From Candidatus Limnocylindrales bacterium (GTDB lineage: Bacteria > Desulfobacterota > Binatia > UBA1149 > CAITLU01): a DNA stretch of 64,000 nucleotides. The notes beneath the pieces were generated by a model, which was not told the origin of the DNA, made no database searches, and saw only the letters and a list, made by a program, of their open reading frames with translations. The stretch is taken from assembly GCA_035626395.1 (NCBI GenBank), contig DASPNR010000013.1:25308-89307 (forward strand), in the 5' to 3' direction. This document shows, in pieces, positions 28,033-38,009 of this stretch. Position numbers and translations under genes: made by a program. Each line of letters opens with the position of its first letter. The stretch's first letter is position 1.

Positions 28033-29475
28033 ATGCGAACCGCAGCCCCCCTTCTCCTTGCCGCTCTTCTTTGGATGCCAGCGCCGGCGCACGCCGCCCT
28101 TCCCAAGTGCGGTGACGTCAACGACAACGGCTCGATCAACGCGTCCGATGCGCTGGCTGCGCTGCAACGCGCGGTCGACGACGGAACCGAGCTGGATTGC
28201 GGCCCGCGCGGAAAGCTGCTGCGGACGGGGCAGACGGCATGCTTCGACGCCGAGGGAGCCGAGGTCAGCTGCGAGGGCTCTCCCCAGGCCGGTGCGGTCA
28301 ATCGCGGCATCGCGCGCAGCTCGTCGGACAATGACGACGGCACCATCACCGACGAGGTCACCGGCCTGGTGTGGGAGAAGCTGTCCGACGATGGAAGCAT
28401 CCACGACCGCGACACCCTGCTGACGTGGGAGGAGGCGTTCGACAAGATCGATCAGCTCAACGCCGCCGAACTGGGAGGCCACGACGACTGGCGCCTGCCC
28501 AACGCCTTCGAGCTGCTGACGCTCGCCAACCTCGGCCGAACCGACCCTGCCTACTACGCGGCGCATTTCGCGAAGAACTGCGAGCCCGATTGCAGCGCGC
28601 AGGAGTGCAGCTGCGTGCCCTCCTCCAACGACAGCTGGTCCTCGACCACGTACGTGGCCGAGCCCGATCGCGCCTGGCTGGTCAGCGCCGCCGATGGGCG
28701 GCTGTTCTCCGATGAAAAATCGGCGTTGCACACGGTGCGCGCGGTGCGCGGCGGCTACATCGTCGAGAGCACCGGATCGGCCGCCGGCGCCGAGCAGGCC
28801 CAGGATGCAGGGTCGCCGTGCGGCGACGTCGACCTCAGCCACACGGTCACCGCCTCCGACGCCCTCGCCATCCTCAAGGCCGCCGTCGGTCAGGAGATCG
28901 AGCTGCGCTGCTCGCCGCGCGCGGAGACGCTGCAGACCGGGCAGACCGAGTGCTACGACAGCGGCGGTGCGCAAGTGCCGTGCGCCGGCACGGGGCAGGA
29001 CGGCGAGCTTCGCATGGGCGCGCCACGCGCCTTCCGCGACAACGGCGACGGCACCATCACCGACCTGGCGACCGGGCTGATGTGGGAGAAGCTCGCCGAT
29101 GACGGCACGATCCACGACATGGACAACGCTTACACGTGGGCCGACGCGTTCGCGGACAAGATCATCCAGCTCAACACGACGATGTTCGCCGGCTACGACA
29201 ACTGGCGGCTGCCGAACATCTTCGAGCTCGTCACGCTCCTCGATCTCGGCTCCGCCGATACGGCGCTGCACGCGATCTTCAGCGCCAAGAGCTGCGACGA
29301 CGGCTGCTCGGTGACGATGTGCAGCTGCGCGCCGAGTCATCCGGAGCAGTGGTCGTCGTCCACCTATGCGGCGGCACCGGCAATGGCCTGGGCAATGCAC
29401 CTGGACGACGGCGCGACGGTGCCGCAGGCCAAGTCGGAGACGGCAGCGGTGCGGGCGGTGCGCGCCGGCAACTGA
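28033..29475 (+). CDS. Secreted DUF1566 duplicated protein with dockerin-like modules
   Basis: 480 residues with a signal peptide (MRTAAPLLLAALLWMPAPAHA). It is an internal duplication. Each half has a dockerin-like Cys-bounded loop (CGDVNDNGSINASDAL near 27; CGDVDLSHTVTASDAL near 264), a linker with TGQT.C, and a DUF1566 domain with the motifs TGLVWEKLSDDGSIHD, DDWRLPNAFEL and WSSTTY (second copy TGLMWEKLADDGTIHD, DNWRLPNIFEL, WSSSTY). DUF1566 is a lectin-like or formylglycine-enzyme-like beta fold found in exported proteins; the function is unknown. The first Asp-rich loop fits a Ca-binding pattern. It is one of four proteins here with this module, suggesting a shared surface-display role. 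An AGAGGA ribosome binding site precedes the ATG. Confidence 0.8.
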   Translation: MRTAAPLLLAALLWMPAPAHAALPKCGDVNDNGSINASDALAALQRAVDDGTELDCGPRGKLLRTGQTACFDAEGAEVSCEGSPQAGAVNRGIARSSSDNDDGTITDEVTGLVWEKLSDDGSIHDRDTLLTWEEAFDKIDQLNAAELGGHDDWRLPNAFELLTLANLGRTDPAYYAAHFAKNCEPDCSAQECSCVPSSNDSWSSTTYVAEPDRAWLVSAADGRLFSDEKSALHTVRAVRGGYIVESTGSAAGAEQAQDAGSPCGDVDLSHTVTASDALAILKAAVGQEIELRCSPRAETLQTGQTECYDSGGAQVPCAGTGQDGELRMGAPRAFRDNGDGTITDLATGLMWEKLADDGTIHDMDNAYTWADAFADKIIQLNTTMFAGYDNWRLPNIFELVTLLDLGSADTALHAIFSAKSCDDGCSVTMCSCAPSHPEQWSSSTYAAAPAMAWAMHLDDGATVPQAKSETAAVRAVRAGN

Positions 29476-29770
29476 CGGCGGCTGCGCTCGGCCCCCTGAA
29501 GTGCCGGAAACGGCGGACATGCGTTGACCGGCTTCCCGACTGCGGTCCAGCTCGATCGCATGGACTCGCAGACGCGTATCGCGACGGCACTCCGGTGCCC
29601 TGAGCGGCGCCGGCCGATCACCGCCGAGGACGGCGAGCGCGGGCGCTGAAGCCGGCGGGGTCGGCCGCGGGGCCCGTTGGGGCGAGCGGGCGCCGCCTCT
29701 GCGTGGCGTCATCGCGGCCAGCGCACGGCGCCGCCTTGGCTTTCGGCCGTTCCAGCGGTAGGCGGGGGAA

Positions 29771-30544
29771 ATGGCCGACGAAACCCTGATCGCGGTCTTC
29801 GTGGATTTCGAGAACCTGGCCATCGGCGCTCGCGACCTGCACAGCGACGAGTTCCGCATCGAGCTGGTGCTGAAGCGGCTGCTCGAGAAGGGCCGGATCG
29901 TCTACAAGCGCGCGTACTGCGACTGGCAGCGCTACCGCGGCGCGATCCGGGACTTCCACGCGCAGGGAATCGAGCTGATCGACATCCCTGCCAGCAAGCA
30001 CAGCGGCAAGAATTCCGCCGACATCCGCATGGTCTGCGACGCCCTCGATCTGTGCCATTCCAAGGGCCACATCGACGTGTTCGCGCTGCTGTCGGGCGAC
30101 AGCGATTTCTCGCCGCTGGTCTCCAAGCTCAAGGAGAACGACAAGCGCGTCATCGGCTGCGGCGTCAAGGCCTCGACCTCCGACCTGCTGGTCTCCAGCT
30201 GCGACGAGTTCCTCTATTACGACGACCTGGTGCGCACGGCCGACAAGAAGAAGCCGCGCTCTCGCGGCGGCCGCGGCCGCACCCGGCGCGAGCCGGCCAG
30301 CGACGGGCATCAGGAGGCGCTGGACATGCTGCTCGCCATCGTTTCCTCGCTCGAGGAGGACTACGATCCGGTCTGGGGCTCGCTGGTCAAGCAGACGCTG
30401 CGGCGCGTGTACCCCGACTTCCGCGAAGAACGCTACGGCTACTCCGGCTTCGCCGATCTGCTGCGCGACGCCGAGTCGCGCGAGTTGATCGCGCTCGATT
30501 ACGACGAGGGCCGCGGCAACTTCAAGATCCGCAGCAAGGCCTGA
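29771..30544 (+). CDS. NYN-domain ribonuclease-like protein with LOTUS/OST-HTH domain
   Basis: 257 residues. The N-terminal NYN (PIN-like) domain shows the acidic active-site motifs VFVDFENLAIGARD, NSADIRMVCDALDL and LSGDSDFSPLVSKLKE, so the metal-dependent nuclease site looks intact. After a basic linker (RSRGGRGRTRRE, about 168-179) the C-terminal domain from about 185 (LDMLLAIVSSLEEDYDPVWGSLVKQTL...YSGFADLLRDAESRELIAL) fits a winged-helix LOTUS/OST-HTH, known to bind RNA. Bacterial NYN-LOTUS proteins are thought to degrade or handle RNA. The ATG has a GGCGGGGGAA site and the gene ends 6 bp before a sigma-54 activator, so the two are almost surely one transcription unit. Confidence 0.87.
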   Translation: MADETLIAVFVDFENLAIGARDLHSDEFRIELVLKRLLEKGRIVYKRAYCDWQRYRGAIRDFHAQGIELIDIPASKHSGKNSADIRMVCDALDLCHSKGHIDVFALLSGDSDFSPLVSKLKENDKRVIGCGVKASTSDLLVSSCDEFLYYDDLVRTADKKKPRSRGGRGRTRREPASDGHQEALDMLLAIVSSLEEDYDPVWGSLVKQTLRRVYPDFREERYGYSGFADLLRDAESRELIALDYDEGRGNFKIRSKA

Positions 30545-30550
30545 CGCTCC

Positions 30551-32167
<1,617 letters not shown>

Positions 32168-32413
32168 GGCATCAAGGCGCTGCGCACCGTGTGGCGGTGC
32201 CGGCGCCGGCGGGCAGCCAGTGGCCGGCCCCGGCCCGAGACGGGCCCGGGAGCGCCTTCGCCGACATGCCCGCCGCGCTCGCCCTCCTTTCCTCCGGTGG
32301 CTAGAATGCCCGCACAGGGCAAGCGCCCGATGCGCCCATGCCGACCGGTGGCGCGCAGCAGCACGGCGGCTGCGCCGGCGGATCCATCCAGAATCGGAAA
32401 AGGAGACATGCTT

Positions 32414-33109
32414 ATGAAGCGGACCGGGACTTGTTTACTTTCCACCTTGCTTCTTCTCGGCAGCGCCAGCCTGGCAACGGCCGGCGCGTACGGCGAGGAA
32501 GAGACCGCCGAGACGCCGGCGGCCCCTTCGGCTCCGGCGCCGGCGGCAGCCGCCACCGATACCGTCGTGGAGGCGAAGTACGGCGAGCCCGGCGGCTACA
32601 TCGAAGTCGGCGGCTCCTACGTCGTGCAGGTGTTCGATGAGGACGCCGGCATCAAGGGCGTGCCGCTCGACGACACCGACAACACCGGCGGCTACGAGAT
32701 CCGCGCCGGCTACCGCGTCAACAACTGGCTGGGCATCGAGGCGGAGTGGGAGCAGTTCCTCCACTTCAAGAACGTCAACCTGCGCGACACCGGATGCACG
32801 GTCGACTGCGGCGCCAATCTGGACATGTGGAGCCTGATGATGAACGCCAAGTTCTTCCCGCTCCGCGGCCGTTTCCAGCCCTACGGCATCGTCGGCATCG
32901 GCGTGGCCAAGGCCGAGTTCGAAACCAGCCTTCCCATCGGAAAGCAGGATGAGCACGGCTTTGCCGCCCGTTTCGGCGTGGGCGTCGACGTCTACATCAC
33001 CGAACAGATCGGTCTGGCCTTCGAGGCCGACTACATCCTGCCCACCGGCGACGCCCACGAGTTCGACGTCATTCCGTTCAGCGGAAGCATCTTCTACCGC
33101 TTCGGCTGA
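32414..33109 (+). CDS. Outer-membrane beta-barrel protein (OmpA/OmpW-like N-terminal barrel)
   Basis: 231 residues with a signal peptide ending near LATAGAYG and a Pro/Ala-rich acidic linker similar to that of the porin at 6764-7687. The barrel has alternating strands: GGYIEVGGSYVVQ, YEIRAGYRVNNWLGIEAEWEQF, RFQPYGIVGIGVAKAEF, GFAARFGVGVDVYITEQIGL, and ends IFYRFG. The fold is the 8-stranded outer-membrane barrel (PF13505 type). A disulfide may join the Cys pair in DTGCTVDCG. Two ATG codons compete; 32414 is eight bases past AGGAG and was chosen over 32408. The role is unknown, structural or adhesive being usual. Confidence 0.85.
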   Translation: MKRTGTCLLSTLLLLGSASLATAGAYGEEETAETPAAPSAPAPAAAATDTVVEAKYGEPGGYIEVGGSYVVQVFDEDAGIKGVPLDDTDNTGGYEIRAGYRVNNWLGIEAEWEQFLHFKNVNLRDTGCTVDCGANLDMWSLMMNAKFFPLRGRFQPYGIVGIGVAKAEFETSLPIGKQDEHGFAARFGVGVDVYITEQIGLAFEADYILPTGDAHEFDVIPFSGSIFYRFG

Positions 33110-33119
33110 GCTGCAGAGA

Positions 33120-33402
33120 TCACACGGCCGCGGACGCGTCCTGGGTGGACGGCCCCTCCGGCGCATGCGCCGGAGACGCGTCCGCGACCGTGCTGGTCGC
33201 CACCGCCGATTCCGGCGCTGGCGATCCCCCCTCGACCTCTTGATCGGCGCGCGGCGGGAAGTCGCCTGCCGCTTCGTCCTTGGCCGCTTCGCACTCGTCT
33301 GACTGGTGAGGTGACCGGAGGTGGTGCCGCATGCGCGTGGATGCATGCAAGAGAGCCGAGCGTGATTCCCCACGACGCTGCGGCCCTGACGATCGGCTTC
33401 AT
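33120..33402 (-). pseudogene. Small secreted protein with a probable one-base frameshift
   Basis: An ATG at 33402 with AAGGGGAAG upstream opens a good signal peptide (MKPIVRAAASWGITLGSLAC, then IHAHA) but in that frame the mature part turns Arg-rich. Shifting one base near 33308 gives a protein-like acidic sequence (SDECEAAKDEAAGDFPPRAD, then ...ESAVATSTVADASPAHAPEG) ending at a stop at 33120. The total length, 283 bases, is not a multiple of three. Either a real frameshift has broken the gene or a base was lost in the assembly. A promoter-like sequence lies just upstream. No family was recognised. Confidence 0.4.
33129..33186. repeat. Nested perfect palindromes
   Basis: Outer arms CGCGGACGCGTC (33129-33140) and GACGCGTCCGCG (33175-33186) are exact complements. 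Between them CTCCGGCGCATGCGCCGGAG (33156-33175) is a perfect 20-base palindrome. The structure is 20 bases past the beta-barrel gene stop and inside the end of the frameshifted minus-strand gene. It may act as a transcription-end hairpin for both. Confidence 0.55.
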
Positions 33403-33472
33403 CGACGCTTCCCCTTTTCCAAGCGCCAGAGAACCTGTCGTCCGCCCCCACGGCGCGAACAGCTCCAACAGG

Positions 33473-33500
33473 AGAATATTGGATCGATCGCATCCAACAA
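33473..33500 (-). promoter_or_regulatory. Sigma-70-like promoter in an AT-rich patch
   Basis: On the minus strand TTGTTG (33500-33495) and TATTCT (33478-33473) are separated by 16 bases. The patch is notably AT-rich for this genome and lies about 70 bases before the ATG of the frameshifted secreted-protein gene. The same patch contains an 8-base inverted repeat, AGAATATT (33473-33480) with AATATTCT (33523-33530). Confidence 0.35.
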
Positions 33501-33564
33501 GGGTTGTCCGACGACGCGGGAAAATATTCTTCGGAAATTGAGAAGCGCCAAAAAAAGCGCGTGG

Positions 33565-35076
33565 TCAGTCGGCGCGATCACCGATGGCGAAGAGCGTCGC
33601 ATCGTTGATCGCATAGACGGTGCCGTCGGGACCGGTGAGCGTGGGCGTGTAGCCCTGGCCGAGACCGCCGTTGAGCTCGATCGATTCGCTCAGCTCACCG
33701 GTGGTCAGGTCCCAGCGATAGAGCCGGCCGTCTTCGTTGTTGGCCAGCACCGATTTCGTGATCGGGTCGACGGCGGCCGTGTTGATGCACCATTCGCGTA
33801 GAGCGTTTGGAAACGCCGCAACCAGTTCGTCATCCACCGTCGGGCTGCGCACCGTCATGACTTCGTTCATCACGTCCAGCCCGGTGACCGGATCGCGCAT
33901 GCCGACATTGGGATCGAGCACCGCAATGCGGTTGATGCCGGTCCCGCCGGCCGTGGCGTAGTCGTTGTACTTGGACAGAATCAGATAGGAGGAGGGGCCG
34001 GTGTAGGAGGCGACGATGGCGGCGGGAATGATCGAGGGCGTGTCGTCCCAGCCGAAAGCCCCGACGTAGCCGGCAGGCACCAGATCGGCGTCGAAGTGCA
34101 TGAGCCAGCCGCGCCCATGGTTCCACCCGTACAGCTGCTCGAGCACACCGAAGTAGACGTGACCGTCGGGACCGACCGTGGGAGCGGCGGTGCCGTCCTC
34201 GAGGAGCAGTGCGTCGATCGCACTGCTGGGATCGACGAGGCGTACCATCGCGCGCGTCTCGAGCGTCCGCGCATCGAGCCCCACCAGATAGCCGGCCGCT
34301 CCGTCGGTAACCGCCACGTACAGGCGCGTGCCGTCGGGGCTGATGGCCGGCGCCGAGTTTCCCAGGACCTGTGTCATCGCGGCATCGCCCGTCATCTCGG
34401 CCGGCGTCACCCACGACGCCTGCCCGTCATCGCTCATGCGCACCAGGACGCTCTCGAGATCGGACGGCGGCGTGCCCACGACCTCGACGCCGAAGAAGAC
34501 GTTGCCGCCGCCGTCGGCGGTCAGCGGCGTGTTGATGAAGACGCTGTCGCGAAAGGCCGTGCGGTCACTGAGATAGTTCTCGAGGCCGTAGTAGGCGCGG
34601 CGCTCGATCTGGCCGCCGTGCTCGTCCACCAGCGTGCGCGTGAGCACGGTGCCGCCGGCCGCGGGAATCCAGAGCTTGTCGGTCGAAGAGAGCACGGGCG
34701 AGAACGTGGGCAGCCAGCGGTGCGGCGGGATGACGTAGTCGCTGCGCCGGCTCCATCGCCGCCTGCCGTCGGTGCCGTCCACGGCAACGACGCGGAACTT
34801 GCCGTCGACACCCAGCTTGACCGGCACGACCACGGTGTTGGCCTGGGTGATCAGCGGGGAGCCGTAATGCGCCAGCAGGCTGCCACGCCGCGTGTACTGG
34901 GGCCGGCGGTCGACGCGCAGCTTCCACAGGATGCGCGTCAGCGGCCGCGTCGCCACATCCCCGATGGCCGTGTGCTGGGAGTTGCGCCCGGCGGTTCCCC
35001 AATACGGCGCGGCGAGCGCTGGAGCGGCCACGAAAACGGCAATGCCGATCGAAAGGAGTGCGGTGCGCACGGACAT
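33565..35076 (-). CDS. Exported beta-propeller protein (PQQ-like repeats)
   Basis: 503 residues with a signal peptide (LLSIGIAVFVAAPALA). The mature chain is repetitive beta sequence with blades such as GSPLITQANTVVVPVKLG, FRVVAVDGTDGRRRWSRR, GNVFFGVEVVG, GTRLYVAVTDGAAGYLVGLD and GRLYRWDLTTGELSES. The Ala/Gly-Trp pattern resembles PQQ-dependent quinoprotein or BamB-like propellers, but no quinone ligands or heme site stand out. It is likely periplasmic or surface-exposed, perhaps a scaffold. It is followed by an AT-rich non-coding patch and lies 71 bp downstream of the histidine kinase gene on the same strand. It was not assigned to a named family. Confidence 0.75.
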   Translation of the reverse strand: MSVRTALLSIGIAVFVAAPALAAPYWGTAGRNSQHTAIGDVATRPLTRILWKLRVDRRPQYTRRGSLLAHYGSPLITQANTVVVPVKLGVDGKFRVVAVDGTDGRRRWSRRSDYVIPPHRWLPTFSPVLSSTDKLWIPAAGGTVLTRTLVDEHGGQIERRAYYGLENYLSDRTAFRDSVFINTPLTADGGGNVFFGVEVVGTPPSDLESVLVRMSDDGQASWVTPAEMTGDAAMTQVLGNSAPAISPDGTRLYVAVTDGAAGYLVGLDARTLETRAMVRLVDPSSAIDALLLEDGTAAPTVGPDGHVYFGVLEQLYGWNHGRGWLMHFDADLVPAGYVGAFGWDDTPSIIPAAIVASYTGPSSYLILSKYNDYATAGGTGINRIAVLDPNVGMRDPVTGLDVMNEVMTVRSPTVDDELVAAFPNALREWCINTAAVDPITKSVLANNEDGRLYRWDLTTGELSESIELNGGLGQGYTPTLTGPDGTVYAINDATLFAIGDRAD

Positions 35077-35147
35077 CGGTCTCGCTTAACATCGCGGTTG
35101 CATCAATGACGAGCCGCTTTCGGCGGCTCCCACGCAGACGGGTCGCG

Positions 35148-36596
35148 TCAGGCGGCCGCGACTTCGCGAGCCATCGGGGCGGCCAGCGTGAAGCGGAACG
35201 TGGCGCCGCTGCCGACCTTGCCTTCGGCGGCCACGCGGCCGCCATGGCGGCTGACGATGCGGGCCACCGTGGCCAGACCGATCCCGGTGCCTTCGTATTC
35301 GGTCGGAGGGTGCAGGCGCTGGAAGGGCTGGAAGAGCTTGTGCACGAAACGCATGTCGAAGCCGCAGCCGTCGTCGCGCACGAAGAAGACCGTTTCGTTG
35401 TCGAGGCGGTCGGCACTGACGTGGATGCGCGCGCTCTGGCAGCGGCTCGTGTACTTCCAGGCATTGTCGATCAGGTTGACGATGACGATGCGCAGCAGGC
35501 GCGGGTCGGCGTCCGCCACCAGGCCGTCATCGACCTGGAAGTCGACGTCGCGGCCCGGCCACCGCGCCGCAATCTCTTCGGCCACCTCCCGGAACAGCGC
35601 CGTGACGTCCACCCTCTGCAGGTGCAGCTCGCTGCGCACGACGCGTGAGAGCGTCAGAAGATCGTCGATGAGCCGCGACATGTTGCGGCTGGCCTTCTGG
35701 ATGCGCGCCAGATGCGAGAGAGCCGGCGGGGTCAGCTCTTCGCCGTGGTCGTTGGCCAGCAGCGTGGCGAAGCCTTCGATGGAGCGCAGGGGCGTGCGCA
35801 GGTCGTGCGAGACGGAATAGGCGAACGCCTCCAGCTCTCCATTGGCCGTCTCCAGCTCGGCCGTACGCGAGCGCACCTTGAATTCGAGCTCGCGGTTGAA
35901 CTGGCGAAGAACACGCTCGAGCGCGGCACGGCTGTCGGCCAGCGCGCGGACGGCGGCCTGCTCGCGCAGCTCGGCGAGCGTGTCCTTCTCCACCTCGCGC
36001 GCGCTCAGCACGGAGGCGCCGAACGCCAGCAGCAGCGTGAAGTACTGATAAGTCGCACCATGAACGCCGGTGCTGCCGCCGAACACGATCATGAAGGCCG
36101 CCGCGATGGCGGCCACGATCACGGTGACCAGCTGCGAAACCCAGCCCCACGGCAGATAGCTCGAGGAGGCCAGCGCAACCATCATGAAGACGAGATTGGT
36201 CGTGCCCAGGTCCTGCACCACCGCTCCGGTGATGCCGGTGACGATGTGCATCGTGCAGGCGATGCCCACCATGCACGGCACGATGATGCGCCGCTCGGGC
36301 GTGCGCCGGGCGACCAGGTAGCCGACGATCGCGGACAGGATCTGGACGGCCTTGGAAGCGAACAGGATGAAGAGGTGCGACTCGTCGAATGCGAGGTGAA
36401 TGACACCGTAGGCCGAGGTGGCCACGATCGTCACCCATATCACGTGGCGGAAGCGGCGCAGCAGCAGCGGCGCCAGCGCCTCTCGCGACGGACCGGAAGG
36501 CTCCGCCGGCACCGGTGCTGGCGCGGCGTACTCGGCGTACTCGGCCGCGACCGGCAGGGTCCCTGCATGTCCGGTGGTCGGCGGCGTGCTCGTCAC
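35148..36596 (-). CDS. Membrane-bound sensor histidine kinase
   Basis: 482 residues. Five to six hydrophobic helices fill about 45-215 (HVIWVTIVATSAYGVIHLAF, VPCMVGIACTMHIVTGITGA, and more), with no large periplasmic domain. A coiled coil (about 215-265) leads to HisKA with FAYSVSHDLRTPLRSIEGF, and HATPase with NLIDNAWKYTSR, DDGCGFDMRFVHKLFQPFQRL and GTGIGLATVARIVSRHGG, the last close to phytochrome-type kinases. The start is GTG 36596; the in-frame ATG at 36650 adds Pro/Trp residues and abuts the T tract of the preceding terminator. No response regulator is adjacent, so its partner is elsewhere. Confidence 0.88.
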   Translation of the reverse strand: MTSTPPTTGHAGTLPVAAEYAEYAAPAPVPAEPSGPSREALAPLLLRRFRHVIWVTIVATSAYGVIHLAFDESHLFILFASKAVQILSAIVGYLVARRTPERRIIVPCMVGIACTMHIVTGITGAVVQDLGTTNLVFMMVALASSSYLPWGWVSQLVTVIVAAIAAAFMIVFGGSTGVHGATYQYFTLLLAFGASVLSAREVEKDTLAELREQAAVRALADSRAALERVLRQFNRELEFKVRSRTAELETANGELEAFAYSVSHDLRTPLRSIEGFATLLANDHGEELTPPALSHLARIQKASRNMSRLIDDLLTLSRVVRSELHLQRVDVTALFREVAEEIAARWPGRDVDFQVDDGLVADADPRLLRIVIVNLIDNAWKYTSRCQSARIHVSADRLDNETVFFVRDDGCGFDMRFVHKLFQPFQRLHPPTEYEGTGIGLATVARIVSRHGGRVAAEGKVGSGATFRFTLAAPMAREVAAA

Positions 36597-36651
36597 GCCG
36601 CGTAAAATAGGGGGCCGTCTCACCCACGGCCAGACCGGCGGCGGGTCCATG

Positions 36652-36682
36652 AAAAAAAAGGACGGGCACGGGGCCCGTCCTT
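36652..36682 (-). terminator. Intrinsic terminator of the YENQPTQ-repeat gene
   Basis: On the minus strand AAGGACGGGC pairs exactly with GCCCGTCCTT around a 5-base loop, followed by a run of six further T residues. It lies about 40 bases past the stop of the repeat-protein gene and separates it from the histidine kinase gene. Confidence 0.8.
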
Positions 36683-36723
36683 CGAAAGCACGGCGGCTGG
36701 CGGCCGCCTGCCGGATTCATTCC

Positions 36724-37173
36724 TCAGTAGTCGTAGCCGCGCATGCGGTCGAAGTGCCGGCCGATGCGGTCGATGATGAACCGGTGCGGAGGCACCACGC
36801 GGTAGCCCGTGCACCGGCGTTCATCGTGCGTCGTGCCGTCGCTCATGTACGTGCGCGTCACCTCGCAGTCGCGGTCACGGAAGACCTCGCGGCTGGTGAC
36901 CGCCGGCTGGTACTCGTAGCGCTCCTCGTAGTAGGTCGGCTGGTTCTGGTAGACCTGCGTCGGCTGATTCTCGTAGACCTGCGTCGGCTGATTTTCGTAG
37001 ATCTGCGTCGACTGGTTCTCGTAGACCTGCGTCGGCTGGTTTTCGTAGATGCGCGTCTCGTGCTCTTCGTAGACGCGCGTGTCCTCGTCTACCCAGCGCC
37101 ATTCAGCAGCCGCCGGCGCCGCAGTGACTGCCAGCAGCCCGACGCTCGCGAGAATCGTGAGTGGACGTTTCAT
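36724..37173 (-). CDS. Exported protein with tandem (I/V)YENQPTQ repeats
   Basis: 149 residues: signal peptide (MKRPLTILASVGLLAVTAAP, then AAAEW), then about six 8-residue tandem units of the form VYENQPTQ / IYENQSTQ, ending with NQPTYYEERYEYQPA. A C-terminal basic domain follows (FRDRDCEVTRTYMSDGTTHD, RRCTGYRVVPPHRFI), where two Cys may pair. The start is the ATG at 37173 with AGGAGGTTCCCC before it. Only the repeat region is low in complexity; the tail looks like a conserved small domain I do not recognise. Periplasmic or surface location is inferred. It has its own terminator and no operon partners. Confidence 0.8.
   Translation of the reverse strand: MKRPLTILASVGLLAVTAAPAAAEWRWVDEDTRVYEEHETRIYENQPTQVYENQSTQIYENQPTQVYENQPTQVYQNQPTYYEERYEYQPAVTSREVFRDRDCEVTRTYMSDGTTHDERRCTGYRVVPPHRFIIDRIGRHFDRMRGYDY
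36940..37083. repeat. 24-bp tandem repeat, six units
   Basis: Six near-identical 24-base units run head to tail in frame inside the YENQPTQ-repeat gene, with the outermost unit near 37083 the most degenerate. Unit number may vary between strains through slippage. Confidence 0.85.
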
Positions 37174-37362
37174 GGGGAACCTCCTCATAAGTCCCGCCCC
37201 GCAACCGGGAGAGGCTGCGGGACATGAAACGTAGACCCCGCTCCGCATCGTGATGTTCACGCTTGCACGGATCTTACGGGGCGAGGTGGGTGATTGCGTG
37301 CGCAGCGGCGTCGCACGTACCCGCAACGGGGTGCAAATGCTGCGCGGGACGTTGGGACGGCG

Positions 37363-37920
37363 TCAGAAGCTGCGGGCGAAGAGGTCGGCGATCGCGAGCC
37401 TGCCCGAGTCGGTGAGAAAGCGGGTGCCGGTCCCGGTGAAGTGCGGATGCCGGATGACGGGCTGGCCTGCAGCCTGCCAGCCAGAGCCGTCCCAGGCGAA
37501 CCACGCGTTCTTCTCCTGATCGAACACGAACAGCGGCTTGTTGCAGATCTTGGCGAACTCGGCGCCCCAGCCGGTGCCGCCCTTGACGGTGCCATCCTCC
37601 AAGATGTGCCCGACGACGTAGATTTCCTGCCCGTTGTTGACCTGATGCCAGATCGTCTGCAGCACCTTGCGGAACAGCGGCGTGTCGCGGTACTGGCGGT
37701 GCATGAGGCGGCTGACGTAGGCGAGGCTGACATCGCCGCTCTTGAGCTCGGCGTGCGTCAGGACGCGGATGCCGCGCGTGCGCGCGTCCGAATGGCCCTC
37801 GAACGTGAAGTTGACCTCGTCGATTCCGTGACGCTCGGCGACCACCCCGAACTCGGCTTCGGCGCCCTGCGCGGCTCCGCTGAAAAGAATGCACTCTTCC
37901 TTGTCGAGCTTGGTCGTCAC
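37363..37920 (-). CDS. SLOG-like nucleotide-binding protein, function unknown
   Basis: 185 residues. The N-terminal core ECILFSGAAQGAEAEFGVVA fits the SLOG/YpsA pattern of an SGGAxGAD loop after the first strand. EIYVVGHILEDGTVKGGTGWG and AEFAKICNKPLFVFDQEKN give later strand-loop elements of a Rossmann-like domain. In the SLOG superfamily such proteins bind nucleotide-derived ligands, and some act as effector sensors. The C-terminal 50 residues (WDGSGWQAAGQPVIRHPHFT) form a small extra unit. The GTG at 37920 has AAGGAGAACAGCC before it. The gene stands alone, 89 bp upstream of mgtE's stop on the same strand. The assignment is from one motif only. Confidence 0.55.
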   Translation of the reverse strand: MTTKLDKEECILFSGAAQGAEAEFGVVAERHGIDEVNFTFEGHSDARTRGIRVLTHAELKSGDVSLAYVSRLMHRQYRDTPLFRKVLQTIWHQVNNGQEIYVVGHILEDGTVKGGTGWGAEFAKICNKPLFVFDQEKNAWFAWDGSGWQAAGQPVIRHPHFTGTGTRFLTDSGRLAIADLFARSF

Positions 37921-38009
37921 GGCTGTTCTCCTTGGCCCGGGGATCGACGGTCGCGAAACATCGGCTCTGCGCGCTTCGTCTGCAAACGTACGGCGCGCAG
38001 CATCGCGCG

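Noticed and set aside
29476..29770. Possible gene or RNA in the 295-bp gap before the NYN gene
   Set aside because: Only short GC-rich frames and no convincing hairpin with T tract; nothing supportable was seen.
36940..37083. CRISPR-like repeat array
   Set aside because: Repeats are contiguous 24-bp units without spacers and in frame within a secreted-protein gene.
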